NCBI GenBank assembly: GCA_016213775.1
Contig: JACQZR010000120.1
Coordinates: 1 to 64,000 of the forward strand
From: Acidobacteriota bacterium
GTDB lineage: Bacteria > Acidobacteriota > Terriglobia > Bryobacterales > Bryobacteraceae
Direction of reading: 5' to 3'
DNA length: 64,000 bases
In this document: positions 44,816-52,705 of the stretch, one piece after another
Position numbering within the stretch: position 1 is the stretch's first letter
Layout of the letters: the number at the start of each line of letters is the position of its first letter
The notes under the pieces: model-generated
Told to the model about the DNA's origin: nothing
The model's database searches: none
The model's input: only the letters and a program-made list of their open reading frames with translations
Translations under genes and position numbers: made by a program

Positions 44816-46126
44816 TTATTGCCAGGGGGCGGCGATGGCATCGGAGAGCATGCGGTCGAGGGTGGCGCGGTCGTAGAGCCTACCCGACGCCATGACCGCA
44901 TGCACACGGCGGGTATTGGCGATGTCTGCGAGCGGGTCGGCATCGAGCAGGACAAGATCCGCAACTTTGCCCTTGGCCACGGTGCCGAGTTCGTGTTCGC
45001 GCCCGAGAAACCGCGCCGGATTAAGAGTGGCGATGCGGAGCACAGCGCCAGCGGGCAGGCCGGCTGCCACCATTAGCTCGAGCTCGTCATGGAGCCCGAA
45101 GCCGGGAAGCACGTAAGGGTTGCCTGTGTCGCTGCCGGCCAGCAGCGGCACACCGCCCCGATACATGCGAGCGGTGATCTCCATGAACTTGGCAACCACC
45201 GCGCGGTTGAGAGCGTTGTCGCTGTGGGTAACTCCCGTACGCTTCGGCAGCCATGACCTGGGGAGGTGCAGCAGCACTGGATCGTTGGGATCGAGCTTCG
45301 GATCCTGTTCGAGGGCAAACCCGCGGTGAGCCACCAGAGTGGGGCATTGCCAGGTGCCGTGGCGGGCAAACGCAGCGATGATCTGACCGGCACGTGCCTC
45401 GGCATAGGCCTTCAGCATTTGCCACGAGGGGATGTAGCGTTTCCCCATCCGCAGCAGGGCCGCGTTGGAGGCGCTGTCCAGCAGAAACGCATCCAGGTGC
45501 TCGATGCTGCGCTGCCCCGCGGCGGAGGCTTGCAGCGAGGTAACCGCGTCGGGGACATGACCCACAAACGGCACCCGGGCGCGCGCGCATTCTTTCGCCA
45601 CGGCATAGTAGGCATCGCGCGGAAGAGCGTTGTACACTTTGATGAAATCCGCGCCCGCGCCAATCTGCCGGCGGACGGCTTCCCTGCCCTGCTCGGCGTC
45701 CCGCACCACGGTCTGATCGTTCTTTTCGTTGACGCCGTTGAGCACGTTCCCGGCGAGCTTCACCACGCGAAGCAAGGACGGAAGGGTTCGAAGTTTCTCT
45801 GGCTTGTCGTACATGTCGCGCACGCCGGTGATGCCGTTCAGAAGGAACATCTGCGCCACGTTGCGAGCCGGAAGCTCGTGCACGTGCATGTCCCACAGGC
45901 CGGGTATGAGGAACTTGCCCCCGGCCGCAATCAGGCGGGCGTTGCGAGGCACAGCCACTTTGCCGGCAGTGCCAACGGCTGTGATGCGGCCGGACTCCGT
46001 CAACACGGTTTGCCCAACGAGTCGGCGCCCCTGCTCCACGTCAATGACGGTCGCGTTGGCGAATGCGACCGGCTGCGCGCAGGCGGCGGCGGAATGCCAT
46101 AGCCAGGCGGTAAGCAACAATGACAC
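44816..46126 (-). CDS. Exported amidohydrolase (imidazolonepropionase-like)
   Basis: The protein is 436 aa if started at the GTG at 46126, giving a hydrophobic signal segment (VSLLLTAWLWHSAAACAQ). Upstream codons run antisense through another gene, so the 658-residue frame is rejected. Metal-binding motifs of the amidohydrolase superfamily are present: HVHE in LWDMHVHEL, the probable carboxylated Lys in ADFIKVYN, His in PFVGHVPD and SIEHLD, and the Asp in LLAGSDTG. The start at GTG is an inference. The substrate is unknown; related enzymes act on cyclic amides or on dipeptides (prolidase-like). Confidence 0.85.
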   Translation of the reverse strand: MSLLLTAWLWHSAAACAQPVAFANATVIDVEQGRRLVGQTVLTESGRITAVGTAGKVAVPRNARLIAAGGKFLIPGLWDMHVHELPARNVAQMFLLNGITGVRDMYDKPEKLRTLPSLLRVVKLAGNVLNGVNEKNDQTVVRDAEQGREAVRRQIGAGADFIKVYNALPRDAYYAVAKECARARVPFVGHVPDAVTSLQASAAGQRSIEHLDAFLLDSASNAALLRMGKRYIPSWQMLKAYAEARAGQIIAAFARHGTWQCPTLVAHRGFALEQDPKLDPNDPVLLHLPRSWLPKRTGVTHSDNALNRAVVAKFMEITARMYRGGVPLLAGSDTGNPYVLPGFGLHDELELMVAAGLPAGAVLRIATLNPARFLGREHELGTVAKGKVADLVLLDADPLADIANTRRVHAVMASGRLYDRATLDRMLSDAIAAPWQ

Positions 46127-46129
46127 CCA

Positions 46130-46657
46130 ATGCCCCGGCCAGCCGTTCCGGCAACCTCTGTGGATGCCCCACTGATAGCCGCTCCACCGGCCTTGGTGGA
46201 TTTCGATTTCGACGGCCGAACCCTTATTCTCGCGCTCAGCCGGCCAATCACGCCCGCATGGATAGAACAGTTTCGTGCGATGAACTCGTATGGATCGGTG
46301 GTTGGGAAGGAGCATAAACCTTTTAGCACAGGCAACCGCGCGAGCATTTCCGCGTGGGGCCGCGAGTTGCAACAGATCATTGATTTCTTCAAGGAGCGGC
46401 TGGTGACGACAAACCGGGACCATGCTGCATGGGTGGCCGCGCGATCGAGGAAAGCAGACGAGTGCGGGCGCCAGCGGTTGAAGGCCGCCTCCGCACCGGC
46501 GGAGGAAGAGCTCCGACTTCGACGGACGATTAGAATCAAAGATTGGCGCACGACGGTAGCGCCGCTGTGTAGCAGTCGATATGGGTCCGGTTACAATTCG
46601 TGCGATGCCCCCAGCAGCATTCATAAGCGATTGCCCGCGGCGCTCCTTGGTTGCTGA
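46130..46657 (+). CDS. Hypothetical protein, genuine-looking but with a doubtful C-terminus
   Basis: The 175-residue frame looks coding up to about 46545: FDFDGRTLILALSRPITPAW, then a stretch with GNRASISAWGRELQQIIDFFKERL and a charged helix. I recall similar sequences in uncharacterised bacterial proteins but cannot name the family. After RTIRIKDW the sequence stops looking like protein, so the native end may be near 46545 and the rest read-through past a lost stop. It starts four bases from the amidohydrolase on the other strand. Function unknown. Confidence 0.5.
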   Translation: MPRPAVPATSVDAPLIAAPPALVDFDFDGRTLILALSRPITPAWIEQFRAMNSYGSVVGKEHKPFSTGNRASISAWGRELQQIIDFFKERLVTTNRDHAAWVAARSRKADECGRQRLKAASAPAEEELRLRRTIRIKDWRTTVAPLCSSRYGSGYNSCDAPSSIHKRLPAALLGC

Positions 46658-46865
46658 GAAAACGGAGCACCGGCTCACCTTTGTGTTGTCCCTTCTTGGC
46701 GCGATCGGCAATCGTGACGAATGGGGTCTGATTTCCCGTCGTATGGCACTGACGCCGTTGTTCTCCATTGACGAGGGCAAATGCTTCGTCAAACGTGAGC
46801 CGATTGCTAACCTGCCCGGCGTGTCTCTCCAGACTCGGCTTGACCACTCGCTCTTTCAGTGCCAT
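46536..46865 (-). CDS. Small hypothetical protein with CCWGHRTNCNRT motif
   Basis: From the ATG at 46865 this 109-aa frame reads MALKERVVKPSLERHAG, then RLTFDEAFALVNGEQRR, then YECCWGHRTNCNRTHID. The cysteine- and histidine-rich CCWGHxTNCNRT segment recalls short proteins of unknown function, so I think it is real. The last residues overlap the tail of the plus-strand gene at 46130-46657, so at least one of the two ends is unnatural. It is not part of the neighbouring AbiE pair, from which it is separated by about 140 bp. Confidence 0.5.
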   Translation of the reverse strand: MALKERVVKPSLERHAGQVSNRLTFDEAFALVNGEQRRQCHTTGNQTPFVTIADRAKKGQHKGEPVLRFLSNQGAPRAIAYECCWGHRTNCNRTHIDCYTAALPSCANL

Positions 46866-46912
46866 TGACTTTCTGTTTGAGGCTATCAGATGGAGGGCAA
46901 TTTGTGGGAGAC

Positions 46913-46929
46913 CAGCCACCACCTGGCTG
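46913..46929. terminator. Possible hairpin downstream of the AbiEii gene
   Basis: CAGCCA and TGGCTG (46913-46918/46924-46929) are perfect complements around a 5-nt loop, about 80 bp past the end of the AbiEii gene on the minus strand. There is no T-run, so a terminator role is tentative. Confidence 0.25.
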
Positions 46930-47008
46930 TACGAGCGTGGCGCCGCAGGGTGGCGTGCCGGCTACATCCAATTGCACGCTGGCTATAGCCTACGACGTAC
47001 CACGGTGG

Positions 47009-47881
47009 TTATGAGGTAAGAAGAAGAGCGGCGACTTGCGGGCGAAGTTCGCTGATAACGAGGTCGAAAGTTGGCAACCCAGGCACCAACGGGCCGAGCC
47101 ACTGCTGCCAGGTTTTTCCGACATACTGCAACATCGTTTCGGAGAAGAAGTCTTCAGCGCTTTTGAACGTGACCTTCCGGATGGCGCATTTTTCTTGAAG
47201 GAATTGCGCGAAGTTCGCCAGTTCCATCTGGTTTTTGCAGGCCGCCAAAATACGCCAGAGGTCGTAATAGTCTCGGGCGCGCGAGCGGCTCCATCCTCGC
47301 TCTTCGAGTTTCTGAATGTGTTGCAGAATGGCGCGCAATTTCTCAGCGACAATCTCTTCCAGCGAGTAAACCTGAACCTTAGCCTCCAGCGGCTCACCGT
47401 ATTCATGAATGATCCTTCGTTCTTGAGATGGCCTGATCACCCTCTCATCGAGTGACGTTTCAATCATCACCCGCGTGGCCGGCTGCCTCTGCCAGGAAAA
47501 GCGCGCGCGAACCGTGAACGCTTCTTGGCCGCCCGGGTGTGGTTCCTTTTCGACGTAGCGTTGGCAGTCTATCTCCACTGGAGCGTAATCGCTCAGTAAC
47601 TGCGCCGCAGCCCGACAGACTTGGCGAATCGCGCCAGCCATCTCCTCTCCTGTGGGCACGTCTCCGACGGCGGAGAAATCCAGATCCTCTGAGAAGCGAT
47701 AGTCGTCGAAATAGCACTTCTTCAGAGCGGTTCCACCCTTGAACACGAGCGTGGCGCGAAGCGCTGGGGTCTGACCGATGCCCGCCAGAATCCACGAAAG
47801 CAGATAGTCACGTGCAAGAACTTCCCACGGGACTCCGAGGCGCGTGCGAGCTTCCAGGAGACGAGTCCGAAGAGGTTTCAT
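47009..47881 (-). CDS. AbiEii/AbiGii-type nucleotidyltransferase toxin
   Basis: The protein is 290 aa. The nucleotidyltransferase signature FKGGTALKK (residues 47-55) and SEDLDFS (64-70) forms the active site. EIVAEKLRAILQH and RARDYYDLWRI complete the DUF1814 fold. AbiEii toxins modify nucleic acids, for example by adding bases to tRNA ends, and stop growth during phage infection. It overlaps the antitoxin gene by 4 bp (ATGA). Mature length is typical and no residue of the core motif is missing, so the toxin may be active. Confidence 0.9.
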   Translation of the reverse strand: MKPLRTRLLEARTRLGVPWEVLARDYLLSWILAGIGQTPALRATLVFKGGTALKKCYFDDYRFSEDLDFSAVGDVPTGEEMAGAIRQVCRAAAQLLSDYAPVEIDCQRYVEKEPHPGGQEAFTVRARFSWQRQPATRVMIETSLDERVIRPSQERRIIHEYGEPLEAKVQVYSLEEIVAEKLRAILQHIQKLEERGWSRSRARDYYDLWRILAACKNQMELANFAQFLQEKCAIRKVTFKSAEDFFSETMLQYVGKTWQQWLGPLVPGLPTFDLVISELRPQVAALLLTS

Positions 47882-48708
47882 GCGCTGATCCTGCCCGGCA
47901 GATTCTCCTGGATCATCCAGCGGCGGTGATATCGCCCGGAACGTGGGCCGCTGGGATCCAGCGGTCTGTACCCCTTGATCGGAAGGTTCAGCAAAGGTTC
48001 TAACCTTGCCGGTGCGACCCCTTGGGCTTCCAGAACCCAGCCGAGGCGCTTAGCCGTCGCGCCGTACATCCGCAGGGCGTATTCAACGATACGTTCGACG
48101 TTCAGATTGGGACCCCTCACCTCAAAGGCGTGGAGGACTTCTGCTATATCGCCGACGTATTGGGGCGCCGACAAACCATCGAGAAGCGTCCGCTCCGGAT
48201 CGGTGATCGTTGCTTGGGCCTCTCCAACCCAGACCTTCTCAGTGCCGAAGTAATGCTCCGGTTTGACCTGAATGAATTGATAGCGAATGTCGCCAACACG
48301 GTACTCGCCTGATCGCTTGGCTCCTCGTAGCCTCGGAATCGACACCTTTGTAGTTGTGAGCACGAAGACCTTCTGGGGCGCCTGCTCCGTTAGACCGTGG
48401 TGGTGCAAGGCAGACCAATGACTGATAGCCGCTGGGTGCACTAATGCCATAGCAACCTCGAATTCGTGGACGGGCAACGCGCCGGGTACTGACTCGGCGA
48501 TGGCATAAAGCCCGCGTCGCAAAGAGATGATCCATCCATTCTGACGGAGATGATGGAGGGCCTCCCATAGATAGGCGTCCCTCAGGCCGACGCGCGAAAT
48601 CAGATTCCGCGCGTGTTCAATTGTGAACACGCGGTATCCTTCAGATACGAGGAGGCGGACGAGTTCGATTCCAACCTGCGAGCGCTTACGATTTGCTCCG
48701 GCATTCAT
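47878..48708 (-). CDS. AbiEi-type antitoxin (type IV toxin-antitoxin)
   Basis: This 276-aa protein has an N-terminal winged-helix domain (about residues 1-75, with FTIEHARNLISRVG) and a C-terminal DUF4095/AbiEi domain with AAISHWSALHHHGLT and ITDPERTLLDGL. The start at 48708 is fixed by AGGAG at 48717-48721, eight bases upstream; the longer frame to 48888 is rejected. AbiEi counters AbiEii and represses its own promoter by binding inverted repeats. Its promoter (48737-48765) follows the usual pattern. It is the first gene of the pair. Confidence 0.88.
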   Translation of the reverse strand: MNAGANRKRSQVGIELVRLLVSEGYRVFTIEHARNLISRVGLRDAYLWEALHHLRQNGWIISLRRGLYAIAESVPGALPVHEFEVAMALVHPAAISHWSALHHHGLTEQAPQKVFVLTTTKVSIPRLRGAKRSGEYRVGDIRYQFIQVKPEHYFGTEKVWVGEAQATITDPERTLLDGLSAPQYVGDIAEVLHAFEVRGPNLNVERIVEYALRMYGATAKRLGWVLEAQGVAPARLEPLLNLPIKGYRPLDPSGPRSGRYHRRWMIQENLPGRISA

Positions 48709-48716
48709 TGGACGGT

Positions 48717-48721
48717 CTCCT
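48717..48721 (-). promoter_or_regulatory. Ribosome binding site of the AbiEi gene
   Basis: AGGAG on the minus strand is eight bases before ATG 48708 and decides this start over an upstream ATG at 48888. Confidence 0.7.
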
Positions 48722-48736
48722 AGTTTCGCCAAACAG

Positions 48737-48765
48737 AGTCTATCAAGTAATGTCTTGTGTGGCAA
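48737..48765 (-). promoter_or_regulatory. Promoter of the AbiE operon
   Basis: On the minus strand -35 TTGCCA (48760-48765) and -10 TAGACT (48737-48742) are 17 bp apart. Transcription would begin near 48730, leaving a leader of about 22 nt with the AGGAG site. Confidence 0.5.
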
Positions 48766-48873
48766 TGCTTGGATTATGGCCAATGTTCGACGTATGGAAT
48801 ATGCGTCACGGTCGCAGGGCAGTGAGGCCATTTTTTCGCACGCCAGAATGGGTGGAATCGAAGTTTCGCCCGT

Positions 48874-48892
48874 ACAGTTGCTGTACAACTGT
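48874..48892. promoter_or_regulatory. Perfect inverted repeat, candidate operator
   Basis: ACAGTTG and CAACTGT are exact complements around the 5-nt spacer CTGTA. The site lies more than 100 bp upstream of the AbiE promoter and 216 bp before the response regulator. Its size fits a dimeric regulator. It may serve either flanking gene. Confidence 0.4.
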
Positions 48893-49108
48893 CAAACGCT
48901 GTTGTGTGCTGACAGATGGCGATCGCGGACCGGCTGGCCAATCATGCGGTAACCACAGTTGGCGCACCGAGCGATCCCGGACACCCTGCCGTCACGACTT
49001 CTGTTCGGCGTATGGCCCGATTGGGGTTTAGCTTACCGCACTCCGCGAGGCCGATTTGCTCGGGCGGGAGTGCACACGAACGGCCAGCGCTGATATCGTA
49101 AATGTGAG

Positions 49109-49807
49109 ATGCGCATTCTGGTGATTGAAGATGAGAAGCGGATCGCCGACTTTGTGTGCCGGGGCTTGGAGTCGGCCGGCTACGCGGTGGATGTGGCGAA
49201 TGATGGTAACTCCAGCCTCAACCTGTCGCGCGACACGGCCTACGATCTGATCATCCTCGATCTCGGTTTACCCGATATTGACGGACTGGAAGTGCTCGAC
49301 CGTGTCCGGAACCGGAAAGTCGCACCGCCGGTGCTGATCCTCTCCGCGCGCAATGCGGTGGACGATCGCGTCAAGGGCCTGGAACTGGGCGCCGACGACT
49401 ACATGGTGAAGCCGTTCGCATTCGTCGAATTGCTGGCGCGAGTACGAGCTCTGCTACGCCGGGGGCAGCCGATTCCGGAGCGGCTCCAGATCGGCGACCT
49501 GCTGCTCGATTGCATCCGGCGCAAAGTGACGCGCGCCGGAACGAGCATCGAACTGGCTCCGAAAGAATTCTCCATCCTCGAATACATGATGCGCAACCCG
49601 GGCCGGCCGCTGAGCCGCACCATGATCGTGGAGCACGTCTGGGACATGGACTACGACGGGCTCACGAACATTGTGGATGTCTACATCCGTCACCTGCGGT
49701 CGAAGATTGACGACGGGCAGGCAGTGCGTCTGATCCACACCGTACGCGGCATCGGCTATATGCTGGAGTTGCCCGAGCGCACGGCGGACAAGGCTCTCGA
49801 AAGATAA
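49109..49807 (+). CDS. OmpR/CusR-type response regulator
   Basis: The protein is 232 aa. The receiver domain (about residues 1-120) has the acidic pocket IEDE, the phosphorylated Asp in DLIILDLGLPD and the conserved Lys in DDYMVKPF. The C-terminal winged helix (about 130-225) has EFSILEYMMRNPGR and VDVYIRHLRSKID, ending with HTVRGIGYML, the usual OmpR end. Resemblance to CusR/CopR-type regulators of metal response is from memory. It is followed by a histidine kinase 6 bp downstream, forming a two-component system. A TATCGT box lies directly before the start. Confidence 0.93.
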   Translation: MRILVIEDEKRIADFVCRGLESAGYAVDVANDGNSSLNLSRDTAYDLIILDLGLPDIDGLEVLDRVRNRKVAPPVLILSARNAVDDRVKGLELGADDYMVKPFAFVELLARVRALLRRGQPIPERLQIGDLLLDCIRRKVTRAGTSIELAPKEFSILEYMMRNPGRPLSRTMIVEHVWDMDYDGLTNIVDVYIRHLRSKIDDGQAVRLIHTVRGIGYMLELPERTADKALER

Positions 49808-49813
49808 GGCATC

Positions 49814-51334
49814 ATGGCGCGGCCCAGCGGAAAAACGTCCTTCCTCCGCGGCTTGCGCGTCCGCCTGACGATTGTCAACGCGCTGGTGATGACTGGCCTG
49901 CTGGTGGCCCTGGGCCTCTTTTTTCACAACAGCCTGCAACAGATCCTCGACCAACAAACACGCGAAGTTCTCGAAGAGGAATGGAGCGCCGTCAAGAGCT
50001 ACATTACGATCTATCGCAACGCCGTGGACTGGCAGTGGGACCCCGACGATCCTGATGAAACCGCGGCGGTGCAGCGCTTGCAGGAGATCTACTTCATCGC
50101 GGGCGTCAACGGGCGCGCCATGCCCTTAGAGAACAACAAGGGGTTCGCGGTCTCCGCTACGTATCAAACGCTTGGTTTGCAGAGTCCAGAGGAGATCAAA
50201 AGGATCATCGCCAGCAAAGGCCAACTGTGGGAAGTGCGGACGGACCCGGACGGAGAACCGTTCCAGATTCGCGGCGGCGTGATTATTGACGACGACCGGC
50301 CATTCTTTCTGGCCATCGGCCGCTCGCTGGCAACCAACCGGCAGACCCTGAACGAATTCACCAGAAACTACGTGCGGCTGCTGCCGCTTCTGGTGCTGAG
50401 CAGTATCCTGGTTGGCTGGTTTGTGGCCGGACGTGGCATCAGCCCGGTGCATGAGCTTGCCCAGGCGGCCGAACGTATTTCCGGCACCAACCTCAGCCTG
50501 CGCATTCCGCCGCGAGGTTCCGGCGACGAGCTCGACAACCTGATCAACACCTTCAACAACATGGTGGAACGGTTGGAACGGAGCTTCCTCATGACGCGCC
50601 AGTTCTCCACCGACGTCTCGCATGAGTTGCGAACGCCGCTGACGGCAATTCGCGGCCAGATTGAAGTGGCTCTGTTCACCGCCGACACCAAAGAACAATA
50701 CCGCGAGGCAATGTTGAATGCGCTGGAAGACGTCGAGCGCCTCTCGCAGACAGTGCGCGCGATGCTGCTGCTCTCGCAGGCGGAATCGGGACAGTTGCTG
50801 CTGCAGAAGAGCCGCCTCGATCTCGGAGCTGAGGTGACCGATCTGGTGGAGCAGTTCCAGCTCCCGGCTGATGAAGCGCGTCTGGAAATGCGCCACGAAG
50901 TGATAGGACCCGCGTGGATCCTTGCCGACCGGGTACAGATCGGACGCATGATTTCCAACCTCCTGACGAATGCCTTGAAGTACACCCCGGCCGGCGGGAA
51001 GGTGATGGTCCGGGTACTCTGCGTGGAGGACCGCGTGGTGTTCGAAGTGGAGGACACCGGCGTGGGTATCGCGGCCGAGTTCCTGCCACACATCTTCGAC
51101 CGCTTCTACCGCGTGCCGGGCTCGTCAAAAGAGAAACAGGGGCTGGGCCTGGGGCTGAGTTTCGTTGCCTGGATAGTGAAGGCCCACGACGGCACTCTCG
51201 ATGTGGACAGCCGGAAAGGCGAAGGGACGCGGTTCCGGATCACGTTCGCGGCGGCGCCCGCGGTGGAAGCCCCGCCTTCCGAAGTCAGCGCTTCGGCTGA
51301 TAGCGCGACTCGCGCAGCAGTACACCCACGTTAG
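49814..51334 (+). CDS. Membrane histidine kinase
   Basis: The protein is 506 aa. A first membrane helix (about residues 20-42) and a second (about 190-215) bracket a sensor domain of about 150 residues. A HAMP domain (about 215-270) leads to HisKA with the phospho-His in DVSHELRTPLTAI (about 275) and an HATPase_c with N-box NLLTNALKYTP and G-box DTGVGIA. It phosphorylates the response regulator encoded 6 bp upstream. Its last 50 bp overlap the end of a convergent gene. The signal sensed is unknown; in related CusS-type kinases it is metal ions or envelope stress. Confidence 0.92.
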   Translation: MARPSGKTSFLRGLRVRLTIVNALVMTGLLVALGLFFHNSLQQILDQQTREVLEEEWSAVKSYITIYRNAVDWQWDPDDPDETAAVQRLQEIYFIAGVNGRAMPLENNKGFAVSATYQTLGLQSPEEIKRIIASKGQLWEVRTDPDGEPFQIRGGVIIDDDRPFFLAIGRSLATNRQTLNEFTRNYVRLLPLLVLSSILVGWFVAGRGISPVHELAQAAERISGTNLSLRIPPRGSGDELDNLINTFNNMVERLERSFLMTRQFSTDVSHELRTPLTAIRGQIEVALFTADTKEQYREAMLNALEDVERLSQTVRAMLLLSQAESGQLLLQKSRLDLGAEVTDLVEQFQLPADEARLEMRHEVIGPAWILADRVQIGRMISNLLTNALKYTPAGGKVMVRVLCVEDRVVFEVEDTGVGIAAEFLPHIFDRFYRVPGSSKEKQGLGLGLSFVAWIVKAHDGTLDVDSRKGEGTRFRITFAAAPAVEAPPSEVSASADSATRAAVHPR

Positions 51335-52658
51335 AGCTCGCCGGGAAGTGCAGGCTCAGAATCCCGCCGGCGTCGGTCTTCACTTCGCGCATTTCCTCGT
51401 CATCAACTTCGATTTCGTATCGCGCATCGGGCTTCAAACCGAGTATGAAATAGCGCGTGTTGCCGTCCAGGTTGAGCGACCATTTCATTTCCTCCTCACC
51501 CACCATCACAACGTGGTCCCCAATCTGGAGCGGCTCCTGAATGCCGCGCGGCTTGAGGCCAGTCCGCTTGCCGTCCATGAACAGTTCCATCTCGCCGTGA
51601 TAGTAACTGAGCCACACCGCGTCCTCTTCCCACGACGACCGCAGCACGAGAATCCCTGCCTTGGTGTCGTGATAGAAGACAGGCAAGTGGTGGTAACTCA
51701 GCCCCGGCTGGTACGGATTGGCCCAGAGGAATTCGTATGGCGCAGCGAAGGCGGAGCGCATGATGTACCGGTCCTGTATGAGCCAACCCTGCAGAAACTG
51801 ATGCTCCAGCGTGTTGCCGTCAAAGGCAACGATGCTCAGATCGGTTGCACGGGAGAGCGCCGCCTCCGTGACGCTGGGGTCGCCCAACCCCTTATACTGC
51901 GGGACATGATAGATGGCGTCCTCGGCTGGAAAAGATGCCGGATAGTAAGTGATCGCGCGGTAAATGGGAAAGTCGCGGAAGAAGGTGAGGGCGTTGTCGC
52001 GCATATCGAACGCGTAGCAGTCTTTGTACACGTGCATCAGTTCGAGCAGCGGATAGCCGTCTTCGCGCGCGAGGGCATTGCGATCCTTGCGGATGGCAGG
52101 AACCAGCTTGGCGAGCCACCAGTTGCGAAACACTTCACGCAGGGTGCGTTCGGGTAGATCGGGGACGTGGTCGGCGAGAGCTGCGGCGGCAAGGACGCGA
52201 TTGCGGACGGCGCTGACAGTCTCGAGTTTGGCTTCCCGCTCCATCGCTTTCACTATCTTTGCGGCGAGAATCTTCGATTGGCTTTCGGTGAGCAGCGGAT
52301 TGCACCAGTCAAAAACGAGCGCGAGTTGGCGCAGATCGGCGCCCGCCCCGAGCGCCCACTGCACGGCGATCTTCCCGATGGCGGCGTCCTCGCTGGCGAG
52401 GTAAAAGAGTGCGTATGCGAAGCCGGGCTCGGACATGTCCGACTTGCCCCTTACGAGAACCTGGAGGTTCTCCCAACGCATGGTTTTGCGCTCGCGCTCG
52501 CGGCGGATGAGCCGCAGCCGCCGGGAGTTCATCAGCAGCCGGGGATGCTCAGCATAGATCTTATACTCCTCAGGTTGGGAGTTGGCGGAATCTGTTGAGG
52601 AGGGGGACTGGGCCAGAGCAGCAAAGCTCATGACCAATGAGAGCGCGACGACCAGCAT
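51285..52658 (-). CDS. Secreted protein resembling heparinase II/III-type enzymes
   Basis: This is a 457-aa exported protein. The start at 52658 gives a signal peptide (MLVVALSLVMSFAALAQS). HPRLLMNSRRLRLIRRERER near the N-terminus and an all-helical region with repeated W/Y are reminiscent of the alpha/alpha toroid of heparinase-type lyases. The C-terminal half is beta-rich (GILVLRSSWEEDAVWLSYYHG). No catalytic residues could be assigned, so the similarity is only suggestive. It overlaps the histidine kinase by 50 bp tail to tail. Its 5' side faces the FAD-dependent oxidoreductase 47 bp away. Confidence 0.6.
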   Translation of the reverse strand: MLVVALSLVMSFAALAQSPSSTDSANSQPEEYKIYAEHPRLLMNSRRLRLIRRERERKTMRWENLQVLVRGKSDMSEPGFAYALFYLASEDAAIGKIAVQWALGAGADLRQLALVFDWCNPLLTESQSKILAAKIVKAMEREAKLETVSAVRNRVLAAAALADHVPDLPERTLREVFRNWWLAKLVPAIRKDRNALAREDGYPLLELMHVYKDCYAFDMRDNALTFFRDFPIYRAITYYPASFPAEDAIYHVPQYKGLGDPSVTEAALSRATDLSIVAFDGNTLEHQFLQGWLIQDRYIMRSAFAAPYEFLWANPYQPGLSYHHLPVFYHDTKAGILVLRSSWEEDAVWLSYYHGEMELFMDGKRTGLKPRGIQEPLQIGDHVVMVGEEEMKWSLNLDGNTRYFILGLKPDARYEIEVDDEEMREVKTDAGGILSLHFPASSNVGVLLRESRYQPKR

Positions 52659-52705
52659 TCATCTTCGATTGTGTCACAGCGCGATCATGAACATCGAAAC
52701 GGAAG

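Larger units (their letters stand above)
48709..49108. other. Divergent intergenic region between abiE and the two-component genes
   Basis: These 400 bp hold no gene that I can support; short frames on both strands do not look coding. They carry the promoter of the AbiE operon (48737-48765) and a perfect 7-bp inverted repeat (48874-48892). The promoter of the response-regulator gene must also lie here but no clear box pair is seen. TATCGT sits 15 bp before its ATG. Confidence 0.6.

Noticed and set aside
46127-46792. N-terminal extension of the amidohydrolase to 46792
   Set aside because: It lacks family similarity, precedes the hydrophobic signal segment and is antisense to another likely gene.
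46581-46868. Plus-strand frame of 95 residues
   Set aside because: It opposes the CCWGHRTNCNRT protein, which looks more like a true protein.
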